From: Comamonas sp. GB3 AK4-5
Lineage (GTDB): Bacteria; Pseudomonadota; Gammaproteobacteria; Burkholderiales; Burkholderiaceae_C
NCBI RefSeq assembly: GCF_041320665.1
Contig: NZ_CP166730.1
Location: forward strand, 4,774,001-4,838,000
Direction: 5' to 3'
DNA: 64,000 bases
The position numbers were made by a program, and so were the translations under genes. Numbering within the stretch: the first letter of the stretch is position 1; every line of letters begins with the position of its first letter. A model generated the notes under the pieces. It saw nothing but the letters and a program-made list of their open reading frames with translations. It had not been told where the DNA came from and did not search any database. Below are positions 36,250-46,991 of this stretch, one piece after another.

Positions 36250-37068
36250 ATGACAACGCACCGTATCCAACCCGCTCTCGGCCTGCGCACCGCTTTGCTG
36301 GCCCTCGGCCTGACCCTGCTGGGCAGCGGCTCCGCCCTGGCCGACCAGCTCGACAGCATCCTGGCGGCCAAAAAGCTGCGCGTGGCCATCGACCTGGCCG
36401 TGCCGCCCTATGGCATGAAGGACGACAAGCTGCAGTCCACCGGTTCGGACGTGGAAACCGCCCAACTGCTGGCCAAGGACCTGGGGCTGGCGTTGGAGAT
36501 CATTCCCACCACGGGCGCCAACCGGATTCCGTTTTTGCAGACCGACAAGGCCGACATCGTGATCTCCAGCCTCTCCGTCACGCCCGAGCGCGAGAAGGTC
36601 GTCGCCTTCTCCCGAGCTTATGCAGGCATCTTGTCTGTGGTGGGGGCCCCCAAAGGCATGGACATCAAGAGTGCAGCCGACCTTGAGGGCAAGAAGATCG
36701 CCACGGCACGCGGCACCACCAATGACCAGGAAATCAGCAAGATCGTTCCCAAGAGCGCCGCCTTGCTGCGCTTTGACGATGACGCCACCAGCACCACGGC
36801 CGTGGTCAGCGGCCAGGCCCAAATCTTTGCCACAGCACCCGCGCTGCTCAAGGCCGTGAACGACAAAAACCCGGCCAAGCAGATGGAGGTCAAGTGGGTC
36901 ATGAAGGTCAACCTGCTGGCCATGGGCCTGCGCAAGGGCGAGGACCGGCTCAAGGCCAAGATTGATGAATGGGTGCAGCTGAATCTGAAAAACGGCCAGC
37001 TCAATGCCATCTACAAAAAATTCCATGGCGCAGACCTGCCCGAGCAGGTGCTGCAAGCAGGCTCTTGA
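36250..37068 (+). CDS. Polar amino acid-type ABC transporter substrate-binding protein (paralog 2)
   Basis: 272 residues, signal peptide ending at ALA-DQLDS. Very similar to the protein at 30766 along its whole mature length, for example KKLRVAIDLAVPPYGMK and TARGTTNDQE in both. The differences cluster in segments such as NRIPFLQTDKADI versus SRIALLLGNKADV. It is the receptor directly next to its ATPase; AGGAG precedes the ATG at 36250. Confidence 0.93.
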   Translation: MTTHRIQPALGLRTALLALGLTLLGSGSALADQLDSILAAKKLRVAIDLAVPPYGMKDDKLQSTGSDVETAQLLAKDLGLALEIIPTTGANRIPFLQTDKADIVISSLSVTPEREKVVAFSRAYAGILSVVGAPKGMDIKSAADLEGKKIATARGTTNDQEISKIVPKSAALLRFDDDATSTTAVVSGQAQIFATAPALLKAVNDKNPAKQMEVKWVMKVNLLAMGLRKGEDRLKAKIDEWVQLNLKNGQLNAIYKKFHGADLPEQVLQAGS

Positions 37069-37133
37069 AGAAAAACCATAGCAACCAGCGCTTACCCACC
37101 AAACGCCGACCATCCATTCCAGCAAGGATTTAC

Positions 37134-38660
37134 ATGCAGCCCTTCATTCGCCTCCACCCTGCAGACGATGTCGTGATTGCCCGCACCCAGCTGCTGGCAG
37201 GCACATCCATTGAAGCGTTTACCAGCCGCGGCCTGGTGCCCCCTGGCCACAAGATTGCCGCCCGTGCCCTGGCCACTGGCGCGCCCGTGCGCCGCTACAA
37301 CCAGGTCATAGGCTTTGCCAGCCAGCCGATTGCGGCCGGCGAGCATGTACATGTCCACAACCTGGACATGGGGCCGGACAAGGGTGACTTTGCGCGCGAC
37401 TATGCATTCGGCGCCGACCTCAAACCCGAGCCCGCACGGCGCGAGGCCGTCTTCATGGGCATACGCCGTGCAGACGGGCGTGTGGCCACGCGCAACTACA
37501 TCGGCATCTTGACCAGCGTGAACTGCTCGGCCACGGCTGCCCGTGCCATTGCCGAGTATTTCTCCCGTCGCAGCAATCCAGCAGCGCTGGCGCCCTACCC
37601 GCAGGTGGATGGCGTGGTCGCACTCACCCATGGCACCGGCTGCGGCATGGCCAGCCAGGGCCTGGCCATGGACATGCTCAGGCGCACGCTGACCGGCTAT
37701 GCCAGCCACGCCAATTTTGCTGGCGTGCTGGTGCTGGGCCTGGGCTGCGAGGCCAACCAGATCCGGGCCTGGATGGAATCGGGTTCCTTGTCCGAGGGAA
37801 ACAACCTGAAGGTCTTCAATATCCAGGACAGCGGCGGCACACAGAAAACCGTGGACAAGGGGATTGCCTTGGTTACGCAGATGCTGGAGGGTGCCAACGC
37901 CGTGCAGCGCGTGCCCTGCAGCGCTGCCGCGCTGCGCATAGGCCTGCAGTGCGGCGGATCGGATGGTTATAGCGGCGTCAGCGCCAACCCGGCCCTGGGA
38001 GCCGCCGTAGACCTGCTGATCGCCCATGGCGGCACGGCCATCCTGAGCGAGACACCTGAAATCTATGGCGCCGAGCATTTGCTCACACGCCGTGCCGTCT
38101 CCACCAAGGTCGGACACAAGCTGGTGCAGCGCATACATTGGTGGGAGGAATACACGCGCATCAACGGCGGCGAGATGAACAACAACCCCTCGCCGGGCAA
38201 CAAGGCCGGCGGCCTGACCACCATTCTTGAAAAATCCCTGGGCGCCGTGGCCAAGGGCGGCACCGGAAATCTGCAAGCAGTCTACGAATATGCCGAAACC
38301 GTGCAAACACCAGGCCTGGTGTTTATGGACACCCCCGGCTACGACCCGGTGAGTGCCACTGGCCAGGTGGCGGGCGGCGCCAACCTCATCTGCTTTACCA
38401 CGGGGCGTGGCAGTGCCTATGGCTGCGCCCCCTCACCCTCGCTCAAGCTGGCCACCAACAGCGCCCTCTGGCAGCGCCAGCAGGAGGACATGGACATCAA
38501 CTGCGGTGAAATCATTGACGGCAGCTGCTCCATTGCCGAAATGGGTGAGCGCATCTTCACGCGCATGCTGGCCACGGCCTCGGGCGAAAAGACCAGGAGC
38601 GAGCTGCATGGCTATGGGCAAAACGAGTTTGTGCCCTGGCAGTTGGGGGCGGTGATGTGA
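37134..38660 (+). CDS. UxaA-family sugar acid dehydratase (altronate dehydratase-like)
   Basis: 508 residues. An N-terminal SAF domain (about 1-90, with IAARALATGAPVRRYNQVIGFA and GEHVHVHNL) is fused to the large catalytic domain of the UxaA/GarD family. Landmarks are TNYIGI-like ATRNYIGILTSVNCSATAA, THGTGCGMA, GLQCGGSDGYSG and NNPSPGNKAGGLTTILEKSLG. Members dehydrate hexonates or related acids to 2-keto-3-deoxy acids using iron. It would supply the substrate of the dehydrogenase at 32211. The exact sugar acid is unknown. AAGGA precedes the ATG. Confidence 0.92.
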   Translation: MQPFIRLHPADDVVIARTQLLAGTSIEAFTSRGLVPPGHKIAARALATGAPVRRYNQVIGFASQPIAAGEHVHVHNLDMGPDKGDFARDYAFGADLKPEPARREAVFMGIRRADGRVATRNYIGILTSVNCSATAARAIAEYFSRRSNPAALAPYPQVDGVVALTHGTGCGMASQGLAMDMLRRTLTGYASHANFAGVLVLGLGCEANQIRAWMESGSLSEGNNLKVFNIQDSGGTQKTVDKGIALVTQMLEGANAVQRVPCSAAALRIGLQCGGSDGYSGVSANPALGAAVDLLIAHGGTAILSETPEIYGAEHLLTRRAVSTKVGHKLVQRIHWWEEYTRINGGEMNNNPSPGNKAGGLTTILEKSLGAVAKGGTGNLQAVYEYAETVQTPGLVFMDTPGYDPVSATGQVAGGANLICFTTGRGSAYGCAPSPSLKLATNSALWQRQQEDMDINCGEIIDGSCSIAEMGERIFTRMLATASGEKTRSELHGYGQNEFVPWQLGAVM

Positions 38661-38750
38661 CCCCCTGAGCCGCCTTCGGCGCCTTCCCCCGGGGGACAAC
38701 GGACTTTGCTGCGGGGTGGCCCTTGCTTGGGAACGTGCCTGTTTCCAAGC
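38660..38750. repeat. Copy of the stop-codon-associated dispersed repeat
   Basis: ACCCCCTGAGCCGCCTTCGGCGCC directly at the stop of the dehydratase gene, then CTGCGGGGTGGCCCTTGCTTGG. Shorter and more diverged than the copy at 61569. Confidence 0.55.
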
Positions 38751-38861
38751 CTGCGCCAATGGCGTGCGAAGGGGGTGGATTGCAGCCCCCGCAGATCACG
38801 ACTTCCCAAGCACAGCGCCAGCCAAGAACCTTTCCCACACTCCCTTAAGATTCGCCTTGAA

Positions 38862-39716
38862 ATGAAAGCACCTGGACCCCGTACCACCTCTTCCAAGCGC
38901 CACAGCACCGCTGCCGAGAGCGTCCCCCCCGCGTCCGGCCCGGAGGCTGAAGGAGACACGCCGCGCTACAGTGCCCCGGCCCTGGACAAGGGACTGGACA
39001 TTCTGGAGCTACTTTCCCAGGCCCAAAGCGGGCTGACGCTCAATGAGATCGCGCAAAGCCTGGGGCGCAGCGTGAATGAAATTTTCCGCATGGTGGTGAC
39101 GCTGGAGCGCCGAGGCTATGCGCTGCTCGATGCCAATGACCGCTACAGCCTGTCGCTCAAGCTGTTCGAGCTCGCGCACAAGCAGCATTTCCTGCGCTCC
39201 CTGGTTGCCTCGGCCCTGCCTCTGCTGCGCGAGCTGGCCCAGCGCGCGCGCCAGTCCTGTCACCTGGCGATCTACCAAGGCGGACGGGTTGTGATCATTG
39301 CCCAGGTGGACAGCCCCGAGCGCTGGTCCTTCGGCCTCAAGGTGGGCGTCATGCTGGGACTGACCGACACCTCCTCAGGCCATGTGTTGCTGGCCTTCAG
39401 AGATGAGGTTGAGCGCGCGCGTATGCTGGCCGCCCATGTCAAGGTGGATGGCGAGCTCAGTCTGGACCCGGGCGAGCTGTTTGAGATCCTGGCGCAGGTG
39501 CGCCAGCAGGCCCATGCCACCATGCCCAGCCGCCAGATACGCGGGGTCACGAATATGGCCTTTCCCATCATGGGGACCGCAGAGCACGTGATCGCCGCAC
39601 TCAACGTACCCTATATCGAGCGCATAGACGCACAGTCCAGCCCCGACCTGGAGGAGGTCAAAGCCATCGTCAGCGCCATTGCCGCACGCATCTCCAAGGC
39701 CATGGGAGCGAGCTAG
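38862..39716 (+). CDS. IclR-family transcriptional regulator
   Basis: 284 residues. A 30-residue flexible N-terminus precedes the winged helix-turn-helix (ALDKGLDILELLSQAQSGLTLNEIAQSLGRSVNEIFRMVVTL) and the GAF-like IclR effector domain (SCHLAIYQGGRVVIIAQVDSPERW, then TDTSSGHVLLAF, GVTNMAFPIMG). IclR regulators often control sugar acid and aromatic acid catabolism. As the last gene of the cluster it is the likely controller of the dehydratase-transporter genes. Confidence 0.92.
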   Translation: MKAPGPRTTSSKRHSTAAESVPPASGPEAEGDTPRYSAPALDKGLDILELLSQAQSGLTLNEIAQSLGRSVNEIFRMVVTLERRGYALLDANDRYSLSLKLFELAHKQHFLRSLVASALPLLRELAQRARQSCHLAIYQGGRVVIIAQVDSPERWSFGLKVGVMLGLTDTSSGHVLLAFRDEVERARMLAAHVKVDGELSLDPGELFEILAQVRQQAHATMPSRQIRGVTNMAFPIMGTAEHVIAALNVPYIERIDAQSSPDLEEVKAIVSAIAARISKAMGAS

Positions 39717-39886
39717 CCCCTCGGAGACACTGCGCAGGGACAGCGTATTTGCGGTCTTTAAGGCCACAGGCATGCACTCGCCAGTCATTCCCCCAGTAGC
39801 ATCACAGCTTGTGCACGCCGCTGCCGTCTGGCCCTCCAAGCGAGAGGCCTGCGCGCAGCGCCCGCATTGACCGCTACAACCAAAGA

Positions 39887-40609
39887 ATGACCTCCATGAC
39901 CTCTGCTTCGCACACTCCCGATGCCCCTTCTGCCTTGCACACAGGACTGAGTGCCGGAAAGTCCTTGCTCGCAGGCATGGCCCTCGGCCTGGTACTGGCC
40001 ACGGTGCTGGGCGGGGGCTCAGTGGCTTTTTATCTGCTGCGCTTGATGGGGAGCACGGGGCCAGGCCTCGCCAACGTCGGATTCATCGGCATGCTGAGCG
40101 CGCCACCTGTGCTCGTGGCTCTGGTGCTGCTCCTCAGCATTCCGGCCTATGCCTTTGCGGGTGTGCAGCTGGGGCGCGCCCGTGCCAGCCGCAAACTGGT
40201 GCAGCGCTATGGCCCCAGCCTGGCCCAGCATCTGGCCGAACTGCTGGCCAGGCGCATCGAGGCCCTTCCCGGCGCGCACAAAGCCCTGCACAAAACGGCC
40301 GACCTGCTCTCTCCCGATACGGCCATGGAGTATCTGCAGCCTTGGGTGGGCAATGGCCGGGCCGTGCGCCTCATGGTCCACGGCGTGCTCCAGCGCCTGC
40401 CTGTATCGGAGCTGCTGGAGGAGTGGCAGCACCAACGTGCCCAGTGGGATGCACAGGCTCAGCCCGACGACCCGGCCCTGCGTGCTTTTCTGGGCAATGC
40501 CATTCAGGACAAGCTGACGGATCTGGCCACGCCCTCCCTGGGCCTGCTGGGGGCGTTGATGGCCGCCCATGCCGCCGTGCTGGGCCTTGGCCTGTGGCTG
40601 ACGGCCTAG
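39887..40609 (+). CDS. Membrane protein of unknown function
   Basis: 240 residues. Three hydrophobic segments are visible: two near the N-terminus (about 31-55 and 68-90) and one at the very C-terminus (about 222-238). The soluble part between them is helical. I do not recognise the family. Two closely spaced ATGs (39887, 39896) are possible starts. The stop is 7 bp from the stop of the convergent yddG-like gene. Confidence 0.7.
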   Translation: MTSMTSASHTPDAPSALHTGLSAGKSLLAGMALGLVLATVLGGGSVAFYLLRLMGSTGPGLANVGFIGMLSAPPVLVALVLLLSIPAYAFAGVQLGRARASRKLVQRYGPSLAQHLAELLARRIEALPGAHKALHKTADLLSPDTAMEYLQPWVGNGRAVRLMVHGVLQRLPVSELLEEWQHQRAQWDAQAQPDDPALRAFLGNAIQDKLTDLATPSLGLLGALMAAHAAVLGLGLWLTA

Positions 40610-40616
40610 CCGCCGC

Positions 40617-41549
40617 TCAAATCCGCGTTGCCCGCCAGCACACCAGCGAGCCCAGCGTGACCAGCACCACGCCCTGCCAGAATGGCCAGCCCGGCTGCAC
40701 CGCCAGCCAGATGCTGGCCCACAGGGCCGACAGCACGGGGGTGAAGTAAGAGCCGGCCGCCATCACCGCCAGATTGCCGCGCTGTATGCCGTGTTCCCAG
40801 CAGCTGTAGCCTATGGCGGTGCAGGCGCCCACCGCCAGCACCTCCAGCGCCACGCCCCAGGACCAGCGCATGGGCACGGTGTCCACCACCAGCCATTGCG
40901 CCCACAGCACCACGGCCGTCAGCAGTACAAACAGGCCCACACCGTTGAAGCCACCGCCGTGCATGCGCGAGAGCACCGAGTACACCGGCCACAGCAGAGC
41001 CGCAGCAAAGGCCAGGGCGTAAGCCAGGGGGTTGCTGTGCATATGGGTGAGCAATGCCTGCCACCAGGGCATGGCCTGGCCGCCATCCCCATCCAGCACC
41101 CGCACCAGGCCCCAGATGCACAGGGCCACACCCGGCCACAGCCACCAACGTGCCCGCTGCTGGCGGCACAGCACGGCCAGCACAATCGTCAGGCAGGGCC
41201 AGAGGTAGTTGATCATGCCCAGCTCCATGGACTGGGCCCGGTCCTGGGCCAGGCCTATGGCCACGGATAGGCAAACCTCGTACAGCGCAAACAGCACGCC
41301 GCAGCCGATCAGATAGACCTTGGACACGCTGCGCAGCTGGGCCCTGCGGGGCAGACCCAGCACCGCAAACAGCAGCACCGCGCTGACGCTGTAGAGCATG
41401 GCAGCACCACCCAGGGCCCCCAGGGCCTCGGAAACCGAGCGAATCAAGCCCACGGTGCTGCTCCAGCACAGCACGGCCACCAGGCCGATCCAGGTGGCGC
41501 GGCGCACGCTGGCCGCATCGCGGGCAAGGGGAGACGGAGATGTGGACAT
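40617..41549 (-). CDS. yddG: DMT-family exporter, YddG-like
   Basis: 310 residues with ten membrane helices arranged as two EamA repeats. YddG features include WIGLVAVLCWSSTVGLIRSVSE at the start, SMELGMINYLWPCLTIVLAVL, LSRMHGGGFNGVGLF and IGYSCWEHGIQRGNLAVMAAGSYFTPVLSAL. In E. coli YddG exports aromatic amino acids. The real substrate here is inferred from family only. Confidence 0.85.
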   Translation of the reverse strand: MSTSPSPLARDAASVRRATWIGLVAVLCWSSTVGLIRSVSEALGALGGAAMLYSVSAVLLFAVLGLPRRAQLRSVSKVYLIGCGVLFALYEVCLSVAIGLAQDRAQSMELGMINYLWPCLTIVLAVLCRQQRARWWLWPGVALCIWGLVRVLDGDGGQAMPWWQALLTHMHSNPLAYALAFAAALLWPVYSVLSRMHGGGFNGVGLFVLLTAVVLWAQWLVVDTVPMRWSWGVALEVLAVGACTAIGYSCWEHGIQRGNLAVMAAGSYFTPVLSALWASIWLAVQPGWPFWQGVVLVTLGSLVCWRATRI

Positions 41550-41726
41550 GGAAAACCGCTCTACAAAAATGAGCTGCTGATGCGCTTTGAGCCTGGGTTT
41601 ACAGCTTCAAACCACCGCAAAACCAGCACCACCAAGCAAAGACAGCTCCGCCAAACAGAGCACGCGCCGGCCTGCATGGGCTCGCCAGGCATTGTGCCCG
41701 GGGCTGCAGCCCATCCACACGCGCAG

Positions 41727-41748
41727 AAAAAAGGCCTCGAACGAGGCC
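41727..41748 (-). terminator. Terminator of cycA
   Basis: On the minus strand GGCCTC-GTTC-GAGGCC is followed by TTTTTT, 26 bp after the cycA stop. Confidence 0.88.
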
Positions 41749-41773
41749 TGGGTGGAATGGGCTTGCAGCTGCG

Positions 41774-43183
41774 TCAACCCCGCGCGGCCGCCGTCACCAC
41801 GCGGCGGCGTACGAATTGGTAAGCCACGACCAGCAGCACAAACCACAGCGGCGTCACCACCAGCGCCTGGCGTGTGTCGTCTTTGAGGGTCAGCAGCACC
41901 AGAATGCCGGCAAAAAACGCCAGGCAGGCCACGCACATGGCCACGCCGCCAGGCATTTTGAAGCGCGAGGCCGCATGCAGGGCCGCACGCTGGCGGCGGT
42001 AAACCATGTACGACAGCAGGATCAGCGACCAGACAAACATGAACAAAATCGCCGACACCGTGGTCACCAGCGTGAAGGCTTCCACCAGATCGGGAATCAC
42101 CCACATCAGAAAAGCGCCCAGCAGCAGGCAGATGCAGGAGAACAACAGGCCACGCGAAGGTACGCCGCCGCGCGAGAGGCGGTAGAAGGCCTTGGGCGCG
42201 TCGCCCTTGAGCGCCAGACCGTAGAGCATGCGACTGGTGGAGAACACGCCGCTGTTGGCCGAAGAGGCCGCCGAGGTCAGCACCACAAAGTTGATCACAC
42301 CGGCGGCGGCAGGCAGGCCGGCCAGCACAAACAGTTCCACGAATGGGCTTTTGTCGGGCACCACGTCGCGCCAGGGCGTGACGGCCATGATGGCAATCAG
42401 CGCCAGCACGTAGAACACAATGATGCGCACCGGAATCGAGTTGATGGCGCGCGGCAGCGTGCGCTCGGGGTCCTTGGCCTCGGCCGCCGTGGTGCCTACC
42501 AGCTCGATGCCGACAAAGGCAAACACCGCGATCTGAAAGCCGGCGAAAAAGCCCAGCAGCCCGTTGGGGAACATGCCGCCGTCGTTCCACAGATTGGACA
42601 GCGAGGCCGCACGCCCGGCCGGAGACACAAAGCCGCCCCCCACCATGTACAAGCCGGTGGCGATCAGGCCCACGATGGCCACGATCTTGATCATGGCGAA
42701 CCAGAACTCGGTCTCACCAAACAGCTTCACCGTCAGCAGGTTCAGGCCCAGCAGCACCAGCACACAGGCAATGGCCGGGGCCCATTGCGGCAGGTCGGGC
42801 CACCAGAACTGGGCATAGGCCGAGATGGCGATCACATCGGCAATGCCGGTGACGATCCAGCAGAACCAGTAAGTCCAGCCGGTGAAAAAGCCCGCCCAGG
42901 GGCCCAGCAGATCGGCCGAGAAATCGATGAAGGACTTGTACTGCAGATTGGACAGCAGCAGCTCGCCCATGGCCCGCATCACAAAGAACAACATGGCGCC
43001 GATGGCCATGTAGACAAAGATGATGGAGGGGCCTGCCAGGCTGATGGTCTTGCCCGAGCCCATGAACAGGCCGGTGCCTATGGCGCCGCCAATGGCGATC
43101 AGCTGGATATGGCGATTGGTGAGATTGCGTTGCAGGTCGTCCTGGCCATGGGAGGCCGGCGTGCCTGATGCCTTGCGCGTCAT
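41774..43183 (-). CDS. cycA: D-serine/D-alanine/glycine transporter-like amino acid permease
   Basis: 469 residues, about 12 membrane helices, AAT family of APC transporters. IGGAIGTGLFMGSGKTISLAGPSI near the N-terminus, FAFVGIELVGTTAAEAKDPERTLPRAINSIPVRIIVFY in the middle and SANSGVFSTSRMLYGLA are family marks. CycA imports small neutral amino acids by proton symport. The ATG at 43183 gives a canonical N-terminus; a longer frame would add 47 unconserved residues. It has its own terminator. Confidence 0.9.
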   Translation of the reverse strand: MTRKASGTPASHGQDDLQRNLTNRHIQLIAIGGAIGTGLFMGSGKTISLAGPSIIFVYMAIGAMLFFVMRAMGELLLSNLQYKSFIDFSADLLGPWAGFFTGWTYWFCWIVTGIADVIAISAYAQFWWPDLPQWAPAIACVLVLLGLNLLTVKLFGETEFWFAMIKIVAIVGLIATGLYMVGGGFVSPAGRAASLSNLWNDGGMFPNGLLGFFAGFQIAVFAFVGIELVGTTAAEAKDPERTLPRAINSIPVRIIVFYVLALIAIMAVTPWRDVVPDKSPFVELFVLAGLPAAAGVINFVVLTSAASSANSGVFSTSRMLYGLALKGDAPKAFYRLSRGGVPSRGLLFSCICLLLGAFLMWVIPDLVEAFTLVTTVSAILFMFVWSLILLSYMVYRRQRAALHAASRFKMPGGVAMCVACLAFFAGILVLLTLKDDTRQALVVTPLWFVLLVVAYQFVRRRVVTAAARG

Positions 43184-43514
43184 CGGGGAAACCTTTGCAA
43201 AAGCTGCCACCACCCGCAGCCCGCAACACCGCCGCTGCGGTGCCGGACCGCGAGGGCGGACGAAAAACCTGAAATCCGAAAAAGTCCGCCAGCATAAACC
43301 AGGCCGACAAATCTCAGCCCACACCCACGCAACATGCCTGGCACCACATCAGAGGCATGCGCGCCCCTGCAGCGGCGACGGCCAGGCTGCGCTGCTACGG
43401 AGTTTTTCTGCGCATATGCAGGTGGCGCCTACACATGCAGCTGCGCAATAGATAGCAAAAAGGGGGCAGTGCCCCCTTTTGCGACGCGGCCCTGGTGCAG
43501 GGCCGGGCTATGGC
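43184..43514. other. Intergenic region between cycA and argC
   Basis: 331 bp. It must hold the cycA promoter and contains the argC terminator at 43457-43480. I see no gene and no other clear structure. Confidence 0.5.
43457..43480. terminator. Bidirectional terminator after argC
   Basis: AAAAGGGGGC (43458-43467), loop AGT, GCCCCCTTTT (43471-43480). Confidence 0.9.
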
Positions 43515-44447
43515 TTACAAGCCCAGCATCAGCTGCAGGTTTTGCACCGCCGCGCCGCTGGCGCCCTTGCCCAGATTGTCCAGGCGGGCAATCAGCACGG
43601 CCTGGCGGTGCTGCTCGTTGGCAAACACGCGCAGCTCCAGCTGGTTGGTATTGGCCAGCGTGTCGGCGGCCAGCTTCAGGTCGTCGGTGGGCGGCAACAC
43701 CTTGACCCAGTTGGCGCTGGTGTTGGTGCGGGCATAGTGGCTGGCCAGGGCGTCATGCAGATCGGCCGCCTTGGGCGCGCCGGGCAACAGGTCCAGGTGC
43801 AGCGGCAGCTGCACCAGCATGCCCTGGGCGAAATTGCCCACGGCCGGGATGAACACCGGACGGCGCGTCATGCCGGTGTAGTGCAGGATTTCGGGGATGT
43901 GCTTGTGCGACAGGCCCAGGGCATAGGCCTCGTAAGGCGCAGCCGTGCCGGCCTCGTAGGCTTCCATCATGGGACGGCCACCGCCGGAGTAGCCCGACAC
44001 CGAGGGCAGGCTCACCGGGTAGTCGGCGGGCATCAGGCCCGCTGCCACCAGCGGCGCCAACAGGGCGATGGCACCCGTGGCGTAGCAGCCGGGGTTGCTC
44101 ACGCGGGTGGCGGCCTTGACCGCATCCAGCTGGCCTGCGCGCAGCTCGGGGAAGCCATAAACCCAGTCCGCTGCGGTGCGGTGGGCGGTGGAGGCGTCGA
44201 TGATCTTGATGGCACGGCCGGTTTCAGCGGTGATGGCGTCGACCATGGCCACGGTCTCGCGGGCGGCATCGTCGTGCAGGCACAGGATGACCAGGTCCAC
44301 ACCTGCCATCAGCTGTCGCTTGGCGGCGGGGTCCTTTCGCAGCGCGGGGTCAATGCTGACCAGCTCCACACCGGTCATTCCCTGCAGGCGGTCACGGATT
44401 TGCAGCCCCGTGGTTCCGGCCTCGCCATCGATAAAGACTTTGGACAT
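43515..44447 (-). CDS. argC: N-acetyl-gamma-glutamyl-phosphate reductase, short type
   Basis: 310 residues. It catalyses NADPH-dependent reduction in arginine synthesis. The N-terminus [17 protein letters not shown] is the mark of the short (type 2) ArgC form. The catalytic Cys121 is in SNPGCYATG, and [10 protein letters not shown] and HKHIPEI follow. The ATG at 44447 has GGGAGCTAGGA upstream. It stands alone, with a terminator after it. Confidence 0.95.
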   Translation of the reverse strand: MSKVFIDGEAGTTGLQIRDRLQGMTGVELVSIDPALRKDPAAKRQLMAGVDLVILCLHDDAARETVAMVDAITAETGRAIKIIDASTAHRTAADWVYGFPELRAGQLDAVKAATRVSNPGCYATGAIALLAPLVAAGLMPADYPVSLPSVSGYSGGGRPMMEAYEAGTAAPYEAYALGLSHKHIPEILHYTGMTRRPVFIPAVGNFAQGMLVQLPLHLDLLPGAPKAADLHDALASHYARTNTSANWVKVLPPTDDLKLAADTLANTNQLELRVFANEQHRQAVLIARLDNLGKGASGAAVQNLQLMLGL

Positions 44448-44752
44448 TCCTAGCTCCCGCGCGCTCTGGCGCACACCCCTAAACTCCGCCTGGCGGCATG
44501 TTGCATTCCGAAGAATCAAGGGCCGCATTGTCACTGAAATCGCACCCCGATCTATTGTCCTGATGTAAGTGACAGCTTGGCGTCAATGTCGCGCAACCAC
44601 GTACGCATATACGTATATGCCACTTGACAATGCCCTTTTTCGTTGCGATGCAGCATGGTACATTCGTCAGTCGCCATGTCATTCGAGCCCGGCCGCCTGA
44701 CCACGCGTCCATGGCAAACGGGTATTTCCCCTCCGTTCAAAGAGACAATCTC
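44448..44752. other. Divergent promoter region argC/sucC
   Basis: 305 bp. It holds the 23-bp alternating tract with a perfect palindrome (44598-44620). A TTGACA hexamer (44624-44629) follows, which could be the -35 of sucC; no convincing -10 is seen at 17 bp. Confidence 0.5.
44598..44620. promoter_or_regulatory. Alternating pyrimidine-purine tract with perfect 16-bp palindrome
   Basis: Twenty-three bases alternate perfectly. Bases 44605-44620 form the perfect palindrome GCATATACGTATATGC, 3 bp upstream of a TTGACA hexamer. Position and symmetry suggest an operator or a supercoiling-sensitive element; role inferred. Confidence 0.6.
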
Positions 44753-45913
<1,161 letters not shown>

Positions 45914-45934
45914 GAAGCCCTCGGAGATAAACAC

Positions 45935-46828
45935 ATGTCGATCTTTATCAACAAAGACACCAAAGTCATCACCCAGGGCATCACCGGCAAGACCGGCCAG
46001 TTCCACACGGAAAAGTGCCAGGAATACGCGAACGGCAAGAACTGCTTCGTGGCCGGCGTGAACCCCAAGAAGGCCGGTGAGTCGATCTTCAACATCCCCA
46101 TCTACGCCTCCGTCAAGGAAGCAGCCAGCGACACCGGCGCCACCGTGTCGGTGATCTATGTGCCGCCCGCAGGCGCTGCTGCAGCCATCTGGGAAGCCGT
46201 GGAAGCCGATCTGGACCTGGCCATCTGCATCACCGAAGGCATTCCAGTGCGCGACATGCTGGAAGTGCGCAACAAGATGAAGGCCAAGGAAGCCGCTGGT
46301 GGCAAGCGCACCCTGCTGCTGGGCCCCAACTGCCCCGGCCTGATCACGCCTGACGAGATCAAGATCGGCATCATGCCCGGTCACATCCACAAGAAGGGCC
46401 GCGTGGGCGTGGTGAGCCGTTCCGGCACGCTGACCTACGAAGCCGTGGCACAGCTGTCCGAGCTGGGCATCGGCCAGTCCTCCGCTGTCGGCATTGGTGG
46501 CGACCCCATCAACGGCCTGAAGCACATCGATGTGATGCGCGCCTTCAACGACGATCCCGACACCGATGCCGTGATCATGATTGGCGAAATCGGCGGCCCC
46601 GATGAAGCCGAAGCCGCCATGTGGTGCAAGGCCAATATGAAGAAGCCTATCGTGGGCTTCATCGCTGGCGTGACTGCCCCTCCCGGCAAGCGCATGGGCC
46701 ACGCAGGTGCCCTGATCTCCGGTGGCGCCGACACGGCCGATGCCAAGCTGGCCATCATGGAAGAGTGCGGCTTCACCATCACCCGCAATCCTTCCGAAAT
46801 GGGCCGCCTGCTGAAGGGCCTGCTGTAA
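45935..46828 (+). CDS. sucD: Succinyl-CoA synthetase, alpha subunit
   Basis: 297 residues. CoA-binding and phosphohistidine subunit. The N-terminus is [41 protein letters not shown] and [10 protein letters not shown] are family marks, and the active-site histidine is in [11 protein letters not shown]. With sucC it forms a two-gene operon. A terminator-like hairpin follows at 46929-46972. Confidence 0.97.
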   Translation: MSIFINKDTKVITQGITGKTGQFHTEKCQEYANGKNCFVAGVNPKKAGESIFNIPIYASVKEAASDTGATVSVIYVPPAGAAAAIWEAVEADLDLAICITEGIPVRDMLEVRNKMKAKEAAGGKRTLLLGPNCPGLITPDEIKIGIMPGHIHKKGRVGVVSRSGTLTYEAVAQLSELGIGQSSAVGIGGDPINGLKHIDVMRAFNDDPDTDAVIMIGEIGGPDEAEAAMWCKANMKKPIVGFIAGVTAPPGKRMGHAGALISGGADTADAKLAIMEECGFTITRNPSEMGRLLKGLL

Positions 46829-46928
46829 TTGTTGTAATCGCGCGTAGTCGGGCCGCTGAGCGCTGCCCGGCTTACGCAGAATTACGAATCGGTTAGCGAC
46901 TCCAGTCCCACTACACTGGATGCTCCCA

Positions 46929-46974
46929 TAAAAGAAACGCCAGCTTGGGGTCCCCCACGCTGGCGTTTTTATTC
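46929..46974 (+). terminator. Terminator after sucCD (leader of terC)
   Basis: AACGCCAGC, inner TTGGGG/TCCCCCA, GCTGGCGTT, then TTTATT. A strong hairpin with a U-rich tail, 20 bp before the terC start. It may also act as a leader element of terC. Confidence 0.85.
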
Positions 46975-46991
46975 ATAACAGCGGAGTAAAA

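Noticed and set aside
46829..46991. Possible yybP-ykoY manganese riboswitch before terC
   Set aside because: TerC genes often have one and a hairpin is present, but I cannot find the conserved core sequences of that riboswitch; the hairpin is explained as the sucCD terminator.
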